Shown here: piece by piece, positions 8,203 to 18,698 of the stretch
How the letters are laid out: every line of letters starts with the position of its first letter
Position numbering within the stretch: position 1 is the first letter of the stretch
Assembly: GCF_017114985.1 (NCBI RefSeq)
Contig: NZ_JABXKP010000008.1
Coordinates: 1-64,000 of the forward strand
Direction of reading: 5' to 3'
Origin: Nostoc sp. JL33
Lineage (GTDB): Bacteria; Cyanobacteriota; Cyanobacteriia; Cyanobacteriales; Nostocaceae
DNA length: 64,000 bases
Made by a program: the position numbers and the translations under genes
Notes under the pieces: model-generated
Database searches by the model: none
Told to the model about the DNA's origin: nothing
The model's input: only the letters and a program-made list of their open reading frames with translations

Positions 8203-11061
8203 TCACACGGCCTTCTTGCCCATAATCCGCAAAAATATCTTCTCCGCTTCAATCCAGACAAACATTAAGGCACTGAAGCCAATACAAACCCCCAACTCTT
8301 GCATATTCAGGTAATGAGTACCAAAGAAATCTCGCAGGGGCGGGACGTAAACTAGCATCAACTGCAAAATCGTGGTGACAACAACAGCCGCTAGTACAAA
8401 TATATTGGAGAAGGGATTCATCTCGATAGTCAGTCGGTTGTTGGAGCGAATCGCGATCGCATGACCCATTTGGGCAATACACAAGGTAGTAAATACCATT
8501 GTTTTCCAAGTATCGCGATCGCCCTGATATTCTGGGGCATGGGTATGTTGATAAGCCCACCACATCAAGGCAATGGTGATAATCGCAAATATTATCCCAA
8601 TGCGAATCATATAAGAACCCAATCCCCTAGCGAAAATACTTTCGCGGGGACTAAAAGGCGGACGTTGCATCACATCTGGTTCTGGAGGTTCCACAGCTAA
8701 TGCCAAGGCTGGTAAACCGTCTGTCACCAAGTTCATCCAGAGAATTTGTAAGGGAGTCAAGGGAACGCCTCCCAAACCAATTAGGGGTGCGGCGGCAATT
8801 GTGAGAACTTCCCCAATGTTACTGCCCAAGATGTATTTGATAAAGCGGCGGATATTGGTGTAAACAACTCTGCCTTCTTTGGTGGCGCTGACAATGGTGG
8901 CGAAGTTATCATCAAGTAACACCATGTCGCTGGCTTCTTTACTGACATCAGTGCCAGTAATGCCCATTGCAATCCCGATATCAGCTTGTTTGAGGGCTGG
9001 GGCATCGTTGACACCATCGCCTGTCATCGCTACAAATCGACCTCGGCGTTGGAGTGCTTGGACAATTCGCAATTTGTGTTCTGGGGAAACCCTGGCATAG
9101 ATGCTGACCAAATCAACATTTTCCTCTAATTCCTGGTCACTCATCCGTTGCAATTCTTGACCTGTGAGGACGCGATCGCCTTCTTGGGCAATTCCCAAAT
9201 CGGTAGCGATCGCTCGTGCTGTTAATTGGTGGTCGCCAGTAATCATTACTGGGCGAATACCTGCATCCCGGCACTCTTGGACTGCTAACCTTACCTCTGG
9301 GCGTGGTGCATCTAGCATTCCTACCAATCCCAGCCACACCAAGCCTTGTTCGGATGTTTCATCGGAACGTTCCGGTGGGTTCTGCGCCAGGGGTTTGTAG
9401 GCAAAACCTAGCACCCGCAAACCTTTACTCGCCATTTGGTCATTTTCTGCCAAAATTTTCTGGCGTTGTTGTTCGGTCAAGGGGGCTGTGTCATTACCCA
9501 AATGAATCTGAGTCGAACGTGCCAAAATTAACTCTGGAGAACCTTTGGTAAACATTAAGTAAGGTTCAGATTGTAATAAACTAGCGATCGCTGGGTCAAC
9601 GCCTCTCGAAGCCGCTTCAAGAGTTGCAACTTTCTGCACCTGAAAAATCACGCTCATCCGCTTGCGTTCCGAGGAAAAGGGGAACTCCCCAACGCGAGGT
9701 AACTTACTGTTCCACTGGTCTTTTTCGATTCCAGCTTTTGCCGCCAGTGTTAACAATGCCCCCTCTGTGGTATCTCCCAAAATCGCCCATTCACCTTGTT
9801 CTTTTTGCAACACTGAATCATTACAAAGGGCACAGGCGACTGACAACGCCGAGATTTCTGGAGACTCCTCTAGGGAAATTTTTTCACCATTTAACTGAAA
9901 GTCCCCTGTGGGAGCATAACCTTCGCCGGTGACGCGAAAAGTTTTGTTATTCGTGTAAACCGATTGCACCACCATTTTATTTTGAGTCAGGGTGCCGGTT
10001 TTATCAGAACAGATAGTAGTTACAGAACCCAATGTTTCCACTGCGGGCAATTTGCGAATCAAGGCATTCTGGCGCACCATTCGCTGGGTTCCCAGTGCCA
10101 GGGTGACAGTAATTACAGCTGGTAAACCTTCTGGCACCACAGCAACCGCCATACTCAAGGAAACTTCCAAGAGTTCTTGGATGTTTTTAAAACCTCCGTC
10201 CTTGATTACACCACCGACGACGACGATCGCCACGAGAATCAAAGAACCCGTAACCAGGACATTACCCAGTTGAGTCATTCGCTGCTGTAAAGGCGTAGGC
10301 TCACTTTCTACCGCCTGCAACATGGTGGCAATTTTGCCTAGTTCTGTTGTCATGCCGATGTTAGTCACCAGAACCTTCGCCCGTCCTTGGACTACTTCAG
10401 TTCCTTGATACACGACATTTAGGCGATCGCCTAAATCTGTTTCTGCTGGCAATTGTAGTGATGCCTGTTTATTTACCGCTTCGGCTTCACCAGTCAAGGC
10501 CGACTCACGCACTTGTAAATTCGATTGTTCTATCAAGCGGCCATCTGCGGCGATCTGCATCCCAGCTTCCAGCAGCATAACATCCCCTGGAACTAGTTCC
10601 TTGGCTGCTATCTCCACCTGTCTGGTGTCGCGGATCACTCGCACTATGGGAGAGGTCATTTTTTTCAGGGCTGCCAAGGCTTTTTCGGCACGGCTTTCTT
10701 GGACGTAGCCGAGTATGCCATTGAGGATGACAATTGCTAGAATAGCGATTGTATCTTTGAATGGCACTTCACCAGGCTTCAAATGCCCTGACTGCAAACG
10801 CATCAGGTCTAAAAACCCAGAAATCAGAGCTACGCCAATCAGCATCAACAACATAATGTTCTTGAACTGATCTAGGAGAATTTCCCAAGTACTACGGCCA
10901 GCAGTTTCTTGTAATTCATTGGGGCCGTATTTTTGCAACCTCTGTTGAATTTCTTGGGGTGTTAAGCCAGTGTTTGCATTACTATCAAGCAGGTCTAGCG
11001 CTTTATCAACTTCTAAACTATGCCAAACGGCGGCAGCTTCAGGCAGAGAATTAGCAGACAT
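8203..11061 (-). CDS. Cation-translocating P-type ATPase (P2A, PacL/SERCA-like)
   Basis: A P-type ATPase of about 952 residues, most likely exporting Ca2+ (possibly Mn2+) across the cytoplasmic or thylakoid membrane. Motifs in order: a cation-ATPase N-terminal domain, [10 protein letters not shown] in the actuator, PEGLP in the fourth membrane helix as in SERCA-type pumps, [11 protein letters not shown] with the phosphorylated Asp at residue 353, FTKGSPE in the nucleotide domain, TGDHQLTA, and [23 protein letters not shown]-terminal cation-ATPase domain of several helices follows. An in-frame GTG at 11073 could also serve as the start. I prefer the ATG at 11061, which opens with [14 protein letters not shown] close to the conserved domain; neither has a strong ribosome-binding site. 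The P2A group is certain; ion selectivity is inferred. Confidence 0.88.
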   Translation of the reverse strand: MSANSLPEAAAVWHSLEVDKALDLLDSNANTGLTPQEIQQRLQKYGPNELQETAGRSTWEILLDQFKNIMLLMLIGVALISGFLDLMRLQSGHLKPGEVPFKDTIAILAIVILNGILGYVQESRAEKALAALKKMTSPIVRVIRDTRQVEIAAKELVPGDVMLLEAGMQIAADGRLIEQSNLQVRESALTGEAEAVNKQASLQLPAETDLGDRLNVVYQGTEVVQGRAKVLVTNIGMTTELGKIATMLQAVESEPTPLQQRMTQLGNVLVTGSLILVAIVVVGGVIKDGGFKNIQELLEVSLSMAVAVVPEGLPAVITVTLALGTQRMVRQNALIRKLPAVETLGSVTTICSDKTGTLTQNKMVVQSVYTNNKTFRVTGEGYAPTGDFQLNGEKISLEESPEISALSVACALCNDSVLQKEQGEWAILGDTTEGALLTLAAKAGIEKDQWNSKLPRVGEFPFSSERKRMSVIFQVQKVATLEAASRGVDPAIASLLQSEPYLMFTKGSPELILARSTQIHLGNDTAPLTEQQRQKILAENDQMASKGLRVLGFAYKPLAQNPPERSDETSEQGLVWLGLVGMLDAPRPEVRLAVQECRDAGIRPVMITGDHQLTARAIATDLGIAQEGDRVLTGQELQRMSDQELEENVDLVSIYARVSPEHKLRIVQALQRRGRFVAMTGDGVNDAPALKQADIGIAMGITGTDVSKEASDMVLLDDNFATIVSATKEGRVVYTNIRRFIKYILGSNIGEVLTIAAAPLIGLGGVPLTPLQILWMNLVTDGLPALALAVEPPEPDVMQRPPFSPRESIFARGLGSYMIRIGIIFAIITIALMWWAYQHTHAPEYQGDRDTWKTMVFTTLCIAQMGHAIAIRSNNRLTIEMNPFSNIFVLAAVVVTTILQLMLVYVPPLRDFFGTHYLNMQELGVCIGFSALMFVWIEAEKIFLRIMGKKAV

Positions 11062-11401
11062 CGTGTAGGTCACAGCAAATGGTTACAAAATTCGATCATA
11101 ATTTAGTGATGGCAGGAATTCCATCTTTTAAAGTTAGATTAAGGCAATCGCCCAGTTGGATGAATGTAAATATTATTTTTAAGATTTGTAAATTCCTCCT
11201 CTTTTGAGATAGTGTTATTGTTATTTATCACGAAAGAGTTTTTCGGAACAAATTTTACCGATAATTGTCAGTACCCCGCTTTAAACGTGGCGATTCCGGA
11301 TCAAGCAATTGGCGTGACGGTGGTTAAAACCGCTCGCTTGAGTCATCTTTCTTCCTCCCTTACCTCAACGTGAGGGTTTTTTACACTTCCCACAAGGTTC
11401 T
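11062..11401. other. 340 bp divergent intergenic region with structured RNA candidate
   Basis: There is no protein gene. On the + strand, 11301-11341 can fold as nested stems (TCAAGC/GCTTGA around CGGT/ACCG). About 20 bp later comes the terminator-like hairpin listed separately. This could be a small RNA or an attenuated leader of the transglutaminase gene that starts at 11402. Confidence 0.4.
11363..11382 (+). terminator. Intrinsic terminator-like hairpin just before the transglutaminase gene
   Basis: CCTCA-ACG-TGAGG is followed at once by G and six T residues. It ends 19 bp before the ATG at 11402, so it terminates either an upstream small RNA or the leader of that gene. The stem is only five base pairs. 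Confidence 0.5.
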
Positions 11402-13069
11402 ATGAGTTTTGCACTCCCCACGACCGCAAGCCATATGTTTGGGCAAAAAACAATTCGACCGCTTACTGCTGCTACCCTGTGTGGCATTGCTTTCATTAAA
11501 GATAAACTGATTGCCATTGACAGTATTAAAGGGCATCTACTGGAGATTGATCCCACCTCTGACAACAGCAAAATTCTCAATCCCCATCAAGTTAAAGAAT
11601 TTACCGATGCCACTGGTCTAGCGGCGTGGTCAGATAGCCTGTGGGTGAGCCGAGAAAATAGTGTTTACTTGTGCAAGCTCAATGCTTTGGATCTGGAACA
11701 TTTTGTGACATTGCCTTATCCTGCTGATGGCGTTGCTGTTTGGGAAACAACAGTTTATGTCAGTTGCCAAAGGCTGGGCTACATTCTGGTTTTTGATCGC
11801 GAAACCCGAAAAGAGATTACCAAATTTTATGCCCCTGGAGTTGGGATAGAGAATTTGGCAGTGAGTCAAGAAATGCTGTGGATTTGCGATCGCACCGAAC
11901 AATCAGTTTACGCGATGGATAGGGCGACAGGAGAAGTTCAATTCAGTGTCCTGACACCCTTTGAATGTCCCACAGGCATAGCGATACATAAAAATGGCGA
12001 AACAGGCAAAGAAAGTATTTACGTCGCTTACGCCTCAGAGGAGGCTTATATTCGGGACAACCCAAATGCTGATCCGAGTCATGAGCTAACATTCCGCGAT
12101 CGCACTTTTATTCACCCTTTGTATTATCATTACCAGCCAGATAAGCGCTACGCCCTTTCTAATGGCTATCTGATTGAAATGTCCTATGCTGAGGAAATCG
12201 CTCCCTTAGACGAGGTTTATTTACCTGAGGTTGAATGGCGCATCGCCCTACCATCCGAAACTGAGCGTCAAAAGGTGAAACACGTTGAACCCATTGGTAT
12301 ACCCTTTACCGAAGAAGTGATTGAGGGGCAACGTGTAGCAGTCTTTAAATTTGATTCTCTTGCCCCAGGAGAACGGCATATATTTGGCTGGAAAGCACTT
12401 TTGGAAGTTCGCGGGATTAAGTATCGCATCACACCCAGAGATGTAGAAAATATCCCTGAACTGTCAAGAGAATTAGAAACACGCTACCTAGTGGATGACG
12501 ACGATTTAGCAATGGATACTACCATTGTTCGCCGTGCCGCCAGAGAAGGGATTGGTTCTGAAACCAATGTGCTGCGAAAAATGCACAGCATCCGCAACTA
12601 CGTCTACGATCAGTTATCATACGGTATTAAACCTTACATTGACACGCCAGATATAGTTTTAGAACGGGGCGTTGGTTCCTGTGGCGAATATGTCGGCGTC
12701 TTACTTGCCCTATCCCGTTTAAATGGTATCCCCTGTCGCACCGTAGGTAGGTACAAATGTCCTGCCCATAGTGACTTACAAGGTGTGCCGCTACAACCCG
12801 ACTTTAATCATGTTTGGCTGGAGTTCTACGTCCCGAATTTTGGCTGGTTGCCAATGGAATCAAATCCTGACGATGTGGCTGAAGGTGGGCCTTATCCGAC
12901 GCGCTTTTTTATGGGCTTATGCTGGTATCACATTGAAATTGGCAAAGGTATCACCTTTGAAACCGTGACAAGTCAAGGTGCGCGGCTAACCAAAGAAGAT
13001 ATCCCCATCGGTGATTTGGCAATTAATCATATTCGGTTTACGATTCTTAAAGAATTGCCGCCCTTTTGA
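11402..13069 (+). CDS. Transglutaminase-like protein with N-terminal beta-propeller region
   Basis: A 555-residue protein. Residues about 20-200 show repeating hydrophobic and Gly/Asp patterns (GIAFIKDKLIAID, GLAAWSDSLWVS, GVAVWETTVYVS, NLAVSQEMLWI) like an NHL or PQQ-type beta-propeller. A middle region follows. The C-terminal transglutaminase-core domain has a visible catalytic triad: Cys427 in GVGSCGEY, His470 in FNHVWLEF and Asp490 in ESNPDD. Such domains act as cysteine proteases, amidases or crosslinking enzymes. There is no signal peptide, so it should be cytoplasmic. It is monocistronic, with a terminator-like hairpin in front and a strong terminator behind. The substrate is unknown; the domain call is firm for the C-terminal half and softer for the propeller. 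Confidence 0.8.
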   Translation: MSFALPTTASHMFGQKTIRPLTAATLCGIAFIKDKLIAIDSIKGHLLEIDPTSDNSKILNPHQVKEFTDATGLAAWSDSLWVSRENSVYLCKLNALDLEHFVTLPYPADGVAVWETTVYVSCQRLGYILVFDRETRKEITKFYAPGVGIENLAVSQEMLWICDRTEQSVYAMDRATGEVQFSVLTPFECPTGIAIHKNGETGKESIYVAYASEEAYIRDNPNADPSHELTFRDRTFIHPLYYHYQPDKRYALSNGYLIEMSYAEEIAPLDEVYLPEVEWRIALPSETERQKVKHVEPIGIPFTEEVIEGQRVAVFKFDSLAPGERHIFGWKALLEVRGIKYRITPRDVENIPELSRELETRYLVDDDDLAMDTTIVRRAAREGIGSETNVLRKMHSIRNYVYDQLSYGIKPYIDTPDIVLERGVGSCGEYVGVLLALSRLNGIPCRTVGRYKCPAHSDLQGVPLQPDFNHVWLEFYVPNFGWLPMESNPDDVAEGGPYPTRFFMGLCWYHIEIGKGITFETVTSQGARLTKEDIPIGDLAINHIRFTILKELPPF

Positions 13070-13102
13070 ATTTCTTCGATTTATTGAGCCAGTTTTCTAG
13101 AG

Positions 13103-13130
13103 CCTCAGCGATCGTATCGCTGAGGTTTTT
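13103..13130 (+). terminator. Strong intrinsic terminator after the transglutaminase gene
   Basis: A perfect 10 bp stem (CCTCAGCGAT / ATCGCTGAGG) with a three-base loop is followed by TTTTT, 34 bp downstream of the stop codon. Confidence 0.8.
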
Positions 13131-13165
13131 ATCTTTGAGAGTCGCTACGACTACAACCTATAATA

Positions 13166-13190
13166 GCGATGTCTACGACGGGCTACGCCA
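13166..13190. repeat. Short dispersed repeat, related to the copy inside the GT4 gene
   Basis: A 25 bp segment starting GCGATGTCTACGACGGGC. It matches 19 of 25 positions with 18785-18809, which lies inside the family 4 glycosyltransferase gene. It is a member of a dispersed cyanobacterial repeat family. Confidence 0.5.
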
Positions 13191-13257
13191 CCACCAACGC
13201 TTAATAGCGATCGTCTCTGATGAGATACATTGAATATAGTTAGCAGTCGGCAATTCG

Positions 13258-13485
13258 ATGAATATTCGTCAAGAACTTCTAAGTTTGATTGAACAACTGA
13301 ATGATGAGCAGTTATCAGCATTGCTTGATTTAGCTCTTTCTTTCAAGAATGGCGAAAAACCGGTTAATTCTGCTGTTGAATCTCAGGCTTATCAGGATTG
13401 GGTAAGCCCTGAAAATGATATTTACGACGAAGTATTTGCTGATGAACTTACCCCAATTCTCTTGATGGAGAGACGGTTTCGTTAG
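13258..13485 (+). CDS. Small antitoxin-like protein without a visible toxin partner
   Basis: A 75-residue protein. Its first half, IRQELLSLIEQLNDEQLSAL, resembles the N-terminus of small cyanobacterial antitoxin-like proteins (DUF2281 and similar) that usually precede MazF- or PIN-type toxins. The acidic DIYDEVFADEL near the end fits that group. No toxin ORF follows: the gene ends inside the 3' end of the convergent DUF4126 gene, with 38 bp of overlap. The last residues (TPILLMERRFR) may therefore be a run-on tail created when downstream DNA was lost. It is also possible that this is a functional stand-alone protein. The family assignment is tentative. Confidence 0.5.
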   Translation: MNIRQELLSLIEQLNDEQLSALLDLALSFKNGEKPVNSAVESQAYQDWVSPENDIYDEVFADELTPILLMERRFR

Positions 13486-14077
13486 TTTGAGAAGATGGTT
13501 TATTCAAGAAGAAATTCCAGAGTCTTGGAATAGCTATTATTAGAAAACCAATCACAATCACTCCTGCTAACACTGGTAAAGCTAGCGCCAGCACAGATAG
13601 TCCGATTGCGATCGCCAACTCAATGGTTGACACAACTGGATTGGTTAATCCACCTGAAACGCCTGTAGAACTTATCCGCAATATATTCGTTAATCCCTGA
13701 GTTAATCCTGCGGTTCCACCACCAGCAATTAAAGCTAACGTCCATTGCGCCAATGGATTCATCTCTGGAGCAACAGATGCTGTTACGATTGTCCCAGTGA
13801 TAAATGCCGCAGGTGTGGCAACAATATCCAGCAGATGATCCAACCAAGGAATGTAATAACCGATAATTTCTAGTAAACAAGCGACTGCAAATACAATTAC
13901 AGCTTGAGGTGTTTCCAGCCAATCAAAGTTAGTCGGCAAATCTAAATGTCCAAAAACTGAAGCCACACTCAATGTTAGCAGTGGTACAAATACTCGAAAG
14001 CCAGCCGCCGCGCTCAAACTAATCCCCAGTAATAATTCAATAAATGTATTTAGATTGAACAAAGAATTTAAATCCAT
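13448..14077 (-). CDS. DUF4126 domain membrane protein
   Basis: A membrane protein of about 209 residues matching DUF4126, a family of unknown function in cyanobacteria and other bacteria. It has five or six hydrophobic segments. The conserved Gly/Ala-rich first helix reads LLGISLSAAAGFRVFVPLL, and the central segment is GTIVTASVAPEMNPLAQW followed by GGGTAGLTQG. I use the ATG at 14077 (MDLNSLFNLN); the frame extends to a TTG at 14137, but that adds a polar, unconserved stretch. An AGGAG lies 18 bp before the ATG, a rather long spacing, so the start is not settled. It overlaps the convergent small ORF at its 3' end. Confidence 0.75.
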   Translation of the reverse strand: MDLNSLFNLNTFIELLLGISLSAAAGFRVFVPLLTLSVASVFGHLDLPTNFDWLETPQAVIVFAVACLLEIIGYYIPWLDHLLDIVATPAAFITGTIVTASVAPEMNPLAQWTLALIAGGGTAGLTQGLTNILRISSTGVSGGLTNPVVSTIELAIAIGLSVLALALPVLAGVIVIGFLIIAIPRLWNFFLNKPSSQTNETVSPSRELG

Positions 14078-14682
14078 AGTAAGACTCAAGTTATACTCCT
14101 GGTGTTTTTTCCATCTTTGAGCTGAACGGAGTAACAACTCTAAGCTGTGATCCTAAGATAAGAAACTTGGCGAAAATATTTCATCTGACTATGTGTAGAA
14201 TCAGTGAAACCCCACCTGTGTCAATACTGCGTAGGTTTTGCCTAAAAAATAACTCCAAAGTAGGTTGCGTTTCGTTCCTCAGTGAATTACCCCCCTTAAT
14301 CCCCCCTTATAAAGGGGGGAAATAGAAAATTTTGTTCCCTCCCCTTTATAAGGTCCGGGTTAGGGTGGGGTAAAACCTTGTTTAATCAGCTATTTCAGAC
14401 TTGTGTGTAAACCGTAGGCTTGCGGGGAGGGGAAATAAAGCGCAGCTTTGGCTCTTTGGGGTTCTTCGAGTTTAATAACCAATCAAGCGACACGACATGA
14501 GGACGCTTTTGCATAATTCTATCATCGCCAATCTTGATAAATCAGGTCAAAATGAGCCAATGGTGAGTTTCAGCAAAACAGACTTTATTAAAAGGTGCCA
14601 AAAATATCATAATTTTGGAAAATAATAAAGTAAGTCGAGTATCACATGACTCACTTGATATCCTCATTTCTTCTAGGAAAAT
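14078..14682. other. 605 bp intergenic region upstream of metH
   Basis: No gene is seen. The sequence 14289-14373 is a C-rich/G-rich inverted repeat with inner stem CCCCCCTT-ATA-AAGGGGGG (14301-14319), a MITE-like repeat that has relatives at 27187 and 34151. Given the metH neighbour I looked for the cobalamin riboswitch B12-box and found none. SAM-type leader motifs were not recognised either. AGGAAA directly precedes the metH start. Confidence 0.5.
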
Positions 14683-17600
14683 ATGACTCATTCTTTCCTT
14701 GAACGCCTACGTAGTCCAGATAGACCAGTCCTCGTCTTCGACGGGGCAATGGGAACCAACTTACAAACGCAAAACTTGACTGCTGAAGACTTCGGCGGCC
14801 CACAGTATGAAGGCTGTAACGAATACTTAGTCCACACGAAACCCGAAGCTGTTGCTAAGGTTCACCGTGACTTTCTCGCTGCTGGTGCAGATGTGATTGA
14901 AACCGATACCTTTGGCAGTACGTCCCTGGTGCTGGCAGAATATGACTTGGCAGACCAAGCCTACTACCTCAGCAAGACAGCCGCAGAATTGGCCAAGCGT
15001 GTGGCTGCGGAATTTTCCACGCCAGAAAAACCCCGGTTTGTGGCTGGTTCCATCGGCCCCACAACGAAACTTCCTACCTTGGGACATATTGACTTTGATA
15101 CCATGAAAGCTACTTTTGCTGAACAAGCAGAAGCGCTGTGGGATGGTGGTGTCGATTTATTTCTGGTGGAAACTTGCCAAGATGTGCTGCAAATTAAAGC
15201 GGCGCTAAATGGAATTGAAGAAGTGTTTGCCAAAAAAGGCGATCGCCGGCCGTTGATGGTGTCTGTGACAATGGAAAGCATGGGCACAATGTTGGTAGGT
15301 TCAGAAATCAGCGCGGTGGTGACAATTCTGGAACATTACCCAATAGATATTCTCGGTCTAAACTGCGCTACAGGCCCAGACTTGATGAAACCACATATCA
15401 AGTATCTGGCAGAACATTCACCTTTCATCGTTTCCTGTATTCCCAACGCGGGTTTACCTGAAAACGTCGGTGGTCAAGCGCACTACCGCCTGACACCGTT
15501 AGAATTACGGATGTCATTGATGCATTTTGTTGAAGATTTGGGTGTCCAAGTGATCGGGGGTTGCTGTGGGACGCGTCCAGAACACATTCAACAATTGGCA
15601 GAACTTGCTAAAGACTTGAAGCCAAAAGTTAGACATCCTAGCTTAGAACCAGCAGCAGCATCAATTTACACCACTCAGCCTTACGATCAAGATAATTCCT
15701 TCTTGATTGTTGGTGAACGTCTCAACGCCAGTGGTTCCAAGAAGTGCCGTGATTTGCTAAATGCAGAAGATTGGGATGGACTCGTTTCAATGGCGAGGGC
15801 GCAAGTAAAAGAAGGCGCACACATCCTTGATGTCAATGTCGATTATGTCGGACGCGACGGCGTGCGGGATATGCACGAATTAGTTTCGCGCATTGTGAAT
15901 AATGTGACACTGCCTTTAATGCTTGACTCCACCGAATGGGAAAAAATGGAGGCAGGTTTAAAAGTTGCCGGTGGTAAGTGTTTGCTGAACTCCACCAACT
16001 ACGAAGATGGAGAACCGCGCTTTTTGAAGGTGCTGGAGTTAGCGAAGAAGTACGGTGCTGGTGTAGTCATTGGTACTATTGATGAAGATGGGATGGCGCG
16101 GACAGCAGACAAAAAGTTTGCGATCGCACAACGCGCATACCGTCAAGCTGTAGAATATGGCATAACTCCCACAGAAATATTTTTTGATACCCTCGCGTTA
16201 CCGATTTCCACCGGGATTGAAGAAGACCGAGAAAACGGCAAGGCGACAATTGAATCCATCCGGCGAATTCGTCAAGAATTGCCTGGATGTCATGTAATTT
16301 TGGGTGTTTCCAATATTTCCTTTGGCTTGAATCCAGCCTCGCGGATGGTGCTGAACTCAGTGTTTTTGCACGAGGCGACGACGGCGGGAATGGATGCAGC
16401 CATTGTCAGCGCTAACAAGATTTTACCGCTCTCCAAGATTGAGGAGCGCCATCAAGAAATTTGTCGCCAGTTGATTTATGACGAGCGGAAGTTTGATGGT
16501 AACGTCTGCGTGTATGATCCCTTGGGAGAGCTTACCACAGTATTTGCTGGGGTGACAACTAAGCGCGATCGCTCCTTAGATGAAAGTCTCCCCATCCCAG
16601 AACGTCTCAAACGCCATATCATCGACGGCGAACGCATTGGCTTAGAAGAACATCTCACAAAAGCCTTAGAAGAATATCCCCCCTTAGAAATTATCAACAC
16701 CTTCCTGCTAGATGGCATGAAAGTTGTCGGGGAATTATTCGGTTCTGGACAAATGCAGCTACCCTTCGTCTTGCAATCTGCGGAAACCATGAAAGCGGCG
16801 GTGGCGTATTTAGAACCGTTCATGGAAAAATCAGAATCTGGCAACAATGGTAAGGGAACCTTTATCATTGCCACAGTCAAAGGTGATGTCCACGACATTG
16901 GTAAAAATTTGGTGGATATCATCTTGTCCAACAACGGCTACAAGGTGATTAATCTGGGAATTAAACAGCCAGTGGAAAACATCATCAAAGCTTACGAACA
17001 GCACAAAGCTGATTGTATAGCCATGAGTGGTTTGCTGGTGAAATCCACCGCTTTCATGAAAGAGAACTTGGAGATATTCAACGAAAAGGGAATTAGTGTA
17101 CCTGTGATATTAGGTGGTGCAGCGCTGACTCCCAAATTTGTGCATGAAGATTGCCAAAAAACCTACAAAGGTAAAGTTGTTTATGGCAAAGATGCCTTTT
17201 CTGACTTGCACTTCATGGATAAATTAATGCCAGCAAAAGCTACTGGTAACTGGGAAGATTTGCAGGGATTTTTGAACGAAGTCGAAACTGCTGAAGTTTC
17301 GACAAATGGTCACAAAGAATCAGTAACTACAACTGCCGAAAAAACAGTATCTGCTGAACCAAAAGAAGTAGATACAAGACGTTCGGATGCAGTAGCGATA
17401 GATATTGAACGCCCAACACCGCCTTTCTGGGGAACCAAGTTATTGCAGCCTATTGATATTCCCATCGAGGAAATATTTTGGCACTTGGATTTACAAGCTT
17501 TAATTGCTGGACAGTGGCAATTCCGCAAACCAAAGGAACAATCTAAGGAAGAATATCAGGCTTTCTTAGCTGAGAAAGTTTACCCAGTTTTGGAAACTTG

Positions 17601-18213
17601 GAAACAGCGAATTATTGAAGAGAATCTGTTGCATCCGCAGGTGATTTATGGTTATTTCCCTTGTCAAGCTGAGGGGAATTCTCTACATATATATGACTCA
17701 GAGAACCAATCACAACAGGTTGCAACTTTTGAGTTTCCTAGACAAAAGTCTTTAAGGCGGCTGTGCATAGCAGATTACTTTGCACCGAAGGAATCGGGAA
17801 TTATTGATGTCTTCCCAATGCAGGCGGTGACTGTGGGTGAAATTGCCACAGAGTTCGCCCAAAAGCTGTTTGCTGCCAATCAATACACCGATTATCTGTA
17901 TTTCCACGGTATGGCAGTGCAGGTAGCGGAGGCGATCGCTGAGTGGACACACGCCAGAATTCGCCGGGAGTTAGGTTTCACTGCTGAAGAACCCGACAAT
18001 ATTCGGGATATATTGGCACAACGCTATCGTGGCTCACGGTATAGTTTTGGGTATCCAGCTTGCCCGAATATCCAAGACCAGTATAAGCAACTGGAGTTAT
18101 TGCAGACTGACAGAATTAACTTGTATATGGATGAAAGTGAACAACTTTATCCAGAACAATCTACCACTGCAATTATTGCTTACCACCCGTTAGCAAAATA
18201 CTTTAGTGCTTAA
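14683..18213 (+). CDS. metH: Cobalamin-dependent methionine synthase MetH
   Basis: MetH (1176 residues) transfers a methyl group from 5-methyltetrahydrofolate to homocysteine through cobalamin. Its domains are in the classic order. The homocysteine domain starts with DGAMGTNLQ and carries the zinc ligands Cys228 (GLNCATGP), Cys294 and Cys295 (GGCCGT). The pterin-binding domain ([24 protein letters not shown]) comes next. The B12 cap and B12-binding domains carry GDVHDIGKN with the cobalt ligand His737. The C-terminal activation domain contains [17 protein letters not shown] linker rich in Thr and Glu lies between B12 and activation domains. It stands alone with a long upstream region. AGGAAA before the ATG supports the start. 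Confidence 0.97.
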   Translation: MTHSFLERLRSPDRPVLVFDGAMGTNLQTQNLTAEDFGGPQYEGCNEYLVHTKPEAVAKVHRDFLAAGADVIETDTFGSTSLVLAEYDLADQAYYLSKTAAELAKRVAAEFSTPEKPRFVAGSIGPTTKLPTLGHIDFDTMKATFAEQAEALWDGGVDLFLVETCQDVLQIKAALNGIEEVFAKKGDRRPLMVSVTMESMGTMLVGSEISAVVTILEHYPIDILGLNCATGPDLMKPHIKYLAEHSPFIVSCIPNAGLPENVGGQAHYRLTPLELRMSLMHFVEDLGVQVIGGCCGTRPEHIQQLAELAKDLKPKVRHPSLEPAAASIYTTQPYDQDNSFLIVGERLNASGSKKCRDLLNAEDWDGLVSMARAQVKEGAHILDVNVDYVGRDGVRDMHELVSRIVNNVTLPLMLDSTEWEKMEAGLKVAGGKCLLNSTNYEDGEPRFLKVLELAKKYGAGVVIGTIDEDGMARTADKKFAIAQRAYRQAVEYGITPTEIFFDTLALPISTGIEEDRENGKATIESIRRIRQELPGCHVILGVSNISFGLNPASRMVLNSVFLHEATTAGMDAAIVSANKILPLSKIEERHQEICRQLIYDERKFDGNVCVYDPLGELTTVFAGVTTKRDRSLDESLPIPERLKRHIIDGERIGLEEHLTKALEEYPPLEIINTFLLDGMKVVGELFGSGQMQLPFVLQSAETMKAAVAYLEPFMEKSESGNNGKGTFIIATVKGDVHDIGKNLVDIILSNNGYKVINLGIKQPVENIIKAYEQHKADCIAMSGLLVKSTAFMKENLEIFNEKGISVPVILGGAALTPKFVHEDCQKTYKGKVVYGKDAFSDLHFMDKLMPAKATGNWEDLQGFLNEVETAEVSTNGHKESVTTTAEKTVSAEPKEVDTRRSDAVAIDIERPTPPFWGTKLLQPIDIPIEEIFWHLDLQALIAGQWQFRKPKEQSKEEYQAFLAEKVYPVLETWKQRIIEENLLHPQVIYGYFPCQAEGNSLHIYDSENQSQQVATFEFPRQKSLRRLCIADYFAPKESGIIDVFPMQAVTVGEIATEFAQKLFAANQYTDYLYFHGMAVQVAEAIAEWTHARIRRELGFTAEEPDNIRDILAQRYRGSRYSFGYPACPNIQDQYKQLELLQTDRINLYMDESEQLYPEQSTTAIIAYHPLAKYFSA

Positions 18214-18252
18214 TCTATATCTCCTCTCCTTAATAAAGAGAGCTGTTAGTAC

Positions 18253-18474
18253 TTAATCCATATCCCCTCTTCTTAATAAGGAGAGGGGTAAACCAACAGT
18301 ACTATCCTTGAATACCGTTGCTAACTCCCTTTGAAAGTCTGGGTCAAATAATTCGTGTCGTACTAGCCTCAAAAATACAAACAACTTAGCTTTGCGTATA
18401 CGTTTCGCTACTTTTTCTTCTTTGCTTGACAGTTCTATTGGAGGTTCCCAGATCAATGGACGCATAGCTTGCAC
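18253..18474 (-). pseudogene. N-terminal remnant of an IS1182-like transposase
   Basis: The 73 residues include KLFVFLRLVRHELFDPDFQR and ELATVFKDSTVG. They match my recollection of the N-terminus of IS1182-type transposases, which continue into a long DDE domain. Here the similarity stops after the TVG motif and the frame runs into a short repeat and a stop. No DDE part follows on either side. C-rich/G-rich stem sequences (about 18221-18292) flank the 3' end. I regard it as a decayed insertion-sequence fragment; expression is unlikely. Confidence 0.55.
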
Positions 18475-18698
18475 TCCTCATACCTTATTCTCCTATAAAT
18501 TAGCCTCTGCAAAAACTATACATCTTGTCAACTACTTCTACTGGACTGGCGCTCTAGCTGTGCCCCACTAAGAAGCGACTGTATTTAACCCAATTGAGAA
18601 CCTCTATGGTTCTTACTGAAGCATAGCTATTATTGGGTAATTCATAATACAGCGCGTAAAATAGCAAGAGCAGATTTACTGTCTTGGAGACTCCTATT

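Noticed and set aside
14289-14373. CRISPR-like repeats in C-rich/G-rich intergenic blocks
   Set aside because: They are single foldbacks without regularly spaced identical repeats and no cas genes are present.
14138-14682. Possible cobalamin or SAM riboswitch upstream of metH
   Set aside because: No B12-box or other conserved aptamer segment was found; the visible structure is a C-rich/G-rich dispersed foldback.
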